This document shows positions 62,601-64,000 of a stretch of DNA of 64,000 bases, one piece after another. Origin of the DNA: Strongylocentrotus purpuratus. Taxonomy: Eukaryota > Echinodermata > Echinoidea > Camarodonta > Strongylocentrotidae. A program made the translations under genes and the position numbers. The notes beneath the pieces are model-generated. The model ran no database searches, was not told where the DNA came from, and was given only the letters and a program-made list of their open reading frames with translations. Position 1 is the first letter of the stretch, and the number at the start of each line of letters is the position of its first letter. Location: positions 14,748,809 to 14,812,808 of the forward strand of contig NW_022145612.1 in the NCBI RefSeq assembly GCF_000002235.5. The letters are read 5' to 3'.

Positions 62601-64000
62601 AACGCCATGGAAAGGATAACAAATATATATATATAGATCTGACATTCATATCTTGTATTTTTGTATTACTCTATTCAAACACTCATTGCCATACTGCATT
62701 ATACCTTGTCTTGCTTTGGTTTGCTTTCAATTGGTTTAGTGTCCACCTTGTGAGGAGCCGTTTTCGGCCTTGTAGCTGTGGCACCAACAGAAGATCCTGG
62801 TGTCCTTTTAGCAGATGACGCATGTCTCGCTGGAGCAGGAGCTGAGACCTTTGGAGAAGCCTTAGCTGGTGTCTTCACTGCTGGTACCTTTGCTTGTGTC
62901 TTTGCTGCTGGTACCTTTGCTGGTGGTACCTTTGCTGGAACCTTTGCTGGTGTCTTTGAAGGTATCTTTGATGGTGATTTTGTTGGAGATTTGGATGGTG
63001 CCTTTGCAGTTTCTTTTCTCTCCCCTGGAGCAGTTGCTTTTGGTTGAGATCTTGACAAAGCTGCTGTTTTCTTGGGTGTATCAGATCCCTGTTTCACACT
63101 CGATTTAGCTTTCTGTGCTGCAGACGGGCTTGGTTTTTTAGAAGGTGATTTGGTGCCAGTAGGAGTCTTAGGCTTCTTTTGCTGAGCAGGACTTGATTTA
63201 ATTTCTTTCTCCTCAGCTTCAACAGCTGCAGATGTAGCTGTAGGTACCTCTGGAGTGTGTACAGCAAGGGGAACACTTGGTGTGGTAATTTCTGAAGAGG
63301 TTGATTTCTCTTCGCATATGGAAGCAGCAGAGGGAGGTTCCTCAGGTGCCGATTCTAGTACCTCATCAGCTTCATGTACAACAGGTTCTTCTGTTGAAGG
63401 TTCTTGCTTTTCTTCAGATTGAACTATCAGGTCATCGTAGGGTTCAAGTTGCTCGGCTTCAGGAGCTAACTGATCTTCAGCTGCTTCCCCTTCTTTTTGC
63501 ATAGTCTCCTGAAATAATGCCTGTGGAGGTAACATTTCAGGAGGAGAGGGTAAAATAACTTCAGGTGTGTTTGGAGGTGTAGCACTAGCTCTGGATCTTT
63601 CCATTATAAGAGCATCATCCTCTTCTGGGTCTCCAAGAAGTTTGTCTGCAGTGTTCTGAAGTGTAGTATCTGTGGAAACATCTGGAGCAGTGTATGGTGT
63701 TTCTTCAGTTTCTAGTTCTTCTTCTGAATACTCATGCATTACTATTTCTGGGGTGGCTTGCTCACAAGGCTCAGGATATACTTCTTGAGAGGTTTTTTCT
63801 GCAGCAGAAGAAAATTCTTCCCTTTTATCAAGTCCATCACCATCAACCCCAGCCATGGAGTCTTCTGGAAGCTCCTGTTGAATCTGGTTGTATTCATCAT
63901 CTGCTTTCTCATTCTCTTCTAGATATGTCTCCACTGGTGTTTGCATAGTATCGTGTTGATCAGGGCAGACTTCAACCTTATCTTGGACAAGGCCAGAATG
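47618..64000 (-). CDS. Tau/MAP2/MAP4-family microtubule-associated protein with twelve repeats (5' end outside window)
   Basis: Thirteen exons on the minus strand join in frame to 876 codons including the stop: at least 432 from the N-terminal exon, then 444 residues. The N-terminal part is acidic, followed by a basic Pro/Lys/Ala/Ser-rich stretch, as in the projection and proline-rich domains of this family. Twelve microtubule-binding repeats of about 31-33 residues follow, with the core [14 protein letters not shown]. Such repeats bind the outer face of microtubules and stabilise them; the KxGS serine is the known MARK/PAR-1 phosphorylation site in vertebrate tau. Ten of twelve repeats keep KxGS; two have RVGS. 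The C-terminus is a short acidic tail ([10 protein letters not shown]), not the longer tau tail. Every repeat-exon boundary is phase 0. The true start lies beyond 64000. Family membership is certain; the exact ortholog name cannot be given because vertebrate MAPT, MAP2 and MAP4 arose by later duplication. Confidence 0.95.
48428..48523 (-). CDS. MAP exon with repeat 12
   Basis: 96 nt: [20 protein letters not shown] then [12 protein letters not shown]. The PGGG motif has decayed to PSGG. Acceptor TTTCACAG, donor GTCAGT. Confidence 0.92.
48838..49050. repeat. Tandem duplication of ~110 bp in MAP intron
   Basis: ATTGCATGGGCTCTACCAAG...GGCCTGTCAAAAATTATTAT...CTGTGGTAAAACAA is repeated as ATTCCATGGGCTCTACCAAT...GGCCTGTCAAAAAATTATTT...CTGTGGTAAAACAA. 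It lies between the exons for repeats 11 and 12. No repeat-coding sequence inside. Confidence 0.85.
49132..49227 (-). CDS. MAP exon with repeat 11
   Basis: 96 nt: [20 protein letters not shown] then [12 protein letters not shown]. Acceptor TTTGATAG, donor GTAAGT. Confidence 0.93.
49607..49894 (-). CDS. MAP exon with repeats 8, 9 and 10 fused
   Basis: 288 nt, exactly 96 codons: three 32-residue repeats with no intron between them. They read IEKKKVDF...[25 protein letters not shown]...[17 protein letters not shown] and IENKKLDF...[24 protein letters not shown] in the last two matches vertebrate tau most closely. The acceptor is ACTATAAAG, which is weak; the donor is GTATGA. Confidence 0.93.
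50609..50704 (-). CDS. MAP exon with repeat 7
   Basis: 96 nt: [20 protein letters not shown] then [12 protein letters not shown]. Acceptor AATTCCAG, donor GTAGTA. Confidence 0.93.
50999..51034. repeat. Poly-C tract of 36 bp with one T
   Basis: Ten C, one T, then 25 C, in the intron between the exons for repeats 6 and 7. On the transcribed (minus) strand it is a G run. Confidence 0.9.
52611..52706 (-). CDS. MAP exon with repeat 6
   Basis: 96 nt: [20 protein letters not shown] then [16 protein letters not shown] in place of PGGG. Too short for the simple ORF list, found by motif and splice sites (CTAAAG acceptor, GTACGG donor). Confidence 0.9.
53207..53339. repeat. Short direct duplication in MAP intron
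   Basis: TTAAGTCAAAAGAAAACACA followed by TATTTGAAAA occurs twice, about 100 bp apart, with flanking similarity. Intronic, between repeats 5 and 6. Confidence 0.7.
53694..53792 (-). CDS. MAP exon with repeat 5
   Basis: 99 nt, 33 codons: [20 protein letters not shown] then [13 protein letters not shown]. KxGS intact. Confidence 0.93.
54961..55053 (-). CDS. MAP exon with repeat 4
   Basis: 93 nt, 31 codons: [20 protein letters not shown] then [11 protein letters not shown]. One residue shorter than most, RVGS in place of KxGS, and PHGG for PGGG. Its ILHDPV start is shared only with repeat 5, indicating a tandem exon duplication. Confidence 0.92.
55054..57947. other. Large MAP intron between repeats 3 and 4
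   Basis: 2.9 kb with no further repeat exon visible. Contains a perfect small hairpin ACAGTGGTAGAA/TTCTACCACTGT near 56576-56600, a small inverted pair CAATGGTAGAATA / TATTCTACCATTG near 55302 and 55393, and the MITE at 57662-57862. Confidence 0.55.
57662..57862. mobile_element. MITE with TTAGGGTTA-like interior, second copy
   Basis: GACAATTGCTCCGGGCTTAT at the left and GAGCAATTGTCACAGGAGCA at the right are inverted; the interior is degenerate GGTTTAGG/TTAGGGTTAG. Same family as 8376-8560. It sits 86 bp from the donor-side end of the repeat 3 exon. Confidence 0.7.
57948..58043 (-). CDS. MAP exon with repeat 3
   Basis: 96 nt: [20 protein letters not shown] then [12 protein letters not shown]. 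KxGS is replaced by RVGS. Donor GTATTG, acceptor AATATAG. Confidence 0.92.
58925..59023 (-). CDS. MAP exon with repeat 2 (KCGS)
   Basis: 99 nt, 33 codons: [20 protein letters not shown] then [13 protein letters not shown]. The start at GTG after ATCCAG is fixed because repeat 1 ends ...GGGN and needs VK to match the other joins. SKCGSLGN is the closest of the twelve to the classical tau R2/R3 sequence. Confidence 0.92.
60440..60510 (-). repeat. tRNA-derived SINE-like head
   Basis: Minus strand reads GTGGTCTAGTCAGTATGG (A-box-like, complement of 60476-60493) and, about 20-30 bp on, CGGGTTTCCATCC (B-box-like, 60445-60457). Spacing suits an internal RNA polymerase III promoter. The cloverleaf is not intact, so it is not called a tRNA gene. 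Intronic in the MAP gene, just downstream of the repeat 1 exon. Confidence 0.45.
60611..60714 (-). CDS. MAP exon with repeat 1
   Basis: 104 nt after CCTTTAG; completes an Ala codon and encodes [20 protein letters not shown] then [14 protein letters not shown]. Ends phase 0 before GTAAGT. The first half of this repeat is a linker, not a typical repeat N-half. Confidence 0.92.
61295..61391 (-). CDS. MAP linker exon
   Basis: 97 nt between TTTCAG and [26 protein letters not shown]...SSPRKS plus one base. Basic, Thr-rich linker before the repeats. Phase 0 in, phase 1 out. It contains an ATG (MSGVKQK) with A at -3 that could start a short isoform if a promoter lies in the intron. Confidence 0.88.
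61392..62704. other. MAP intron between N-terminal and linker exons
   Basis: 1.3 kb with C runs near 61786-61799 and 62137-62147; no coding sequence recognised. Confidence 0.55.
62705..64000 (-). CDS. MAP exon: acidic plus Pro/Lys/Ala-rich N-terminal region (open at window edge)
   Basis: Open from 64000 to the AAG|GTATAA donor at 62705, 432 codons. The distal part is rich in Glu ([26 protein letters not shown]); the proximal third is strongly basic with [24 protein letters not shown] repeats, likely SP/TP phosphorylation targets. ATG at 63946 is internal: 18 further in-frame codons precede it, so it is probably not the start. Confidence 0.9.

Noticed and set aside
62778..63108. Plus-strand ORFs rich in Gly/Ala/Phe opposite the MAP N-terminal exon
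   Set aside because: They are antisense shadows of the Lys/Pro/Ala repeats of the real minus-strand exon.

Overview
The window looks like nuclear DNA of a marine invertebrate. It is AT-rich and intron-rich, scattered with TACATGTA-type words, and full of fold-back DNA elements. An echinoderm, possibly sea-urchin-like, is my best guess. It rests on the look of the dispersed repeats and on transposon types common in such genomes (PIF/Harbinger, Crypton, BEL/Pao, LINE); no search was run. Three host genes could be reconstructed exon by exon, with intron phases that agree at every join.

Layout. (1) 1-13.6 kb: no host gene; a dense field of inverted-repeat elements, a pyrimidine minisatellite inside a long-TIR element, and a ~165 bp satellite array. 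(2) 13.6-15.6 kb: featureless 3' flank. (3) 15.6-17.2 kb, minus strand: a complete two-exon gene for a 292-aa double-hotdog thioesterase-like protein. (4) 17.2-18.7 kb: head-to-head intergenic region with long poly-G/C runs. (5) 18.7-28.9 kb, plus strand: a complete nine-exon ELAC1 (short-form tRNase Z, 360 aa), with repeats in its introns and a decayed duplicate of exon 7. (6) 30-40 kb: a transposon graveyard, mostly minus strand, of LINE, Crypton, PIF/Harbinger and BEL/Pao fragments nested and fused. (7) 40.2-41.1 kb: a ~60-72 bp tandem repeat. (8) 41.1-47.6 kb: mostly featureless, with one 400-bp MITE and probably the 3' UTR of the next gene. (9) 47.6-64.0 kb, minus strand: the 3' part of a tau/MAP2/MAP4-family gene, running off the right edge.

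The most notable result is the MAP gene. Ten exons encode twelve tandem microtubule-binding repeats, against 3-5 in the vertebrate and fly or worm proteins I know. Nine are single-repeat exons of about 93-104 nt. One 288-nt exon holds three repeats with no intron. All junctions from the first repeat exon onward are phase 0, so each repeat is a cassette that could be skipped or included without changing frame.

The host genes have no evident pathway link. ELAC1 acts in tRNA 3'-end processing or repair, the hotdog protein probably acts on acyl thioesters, and the MAP binds microtubules. The hotdog gene and ELAC1 may share a bidirectional promoter.
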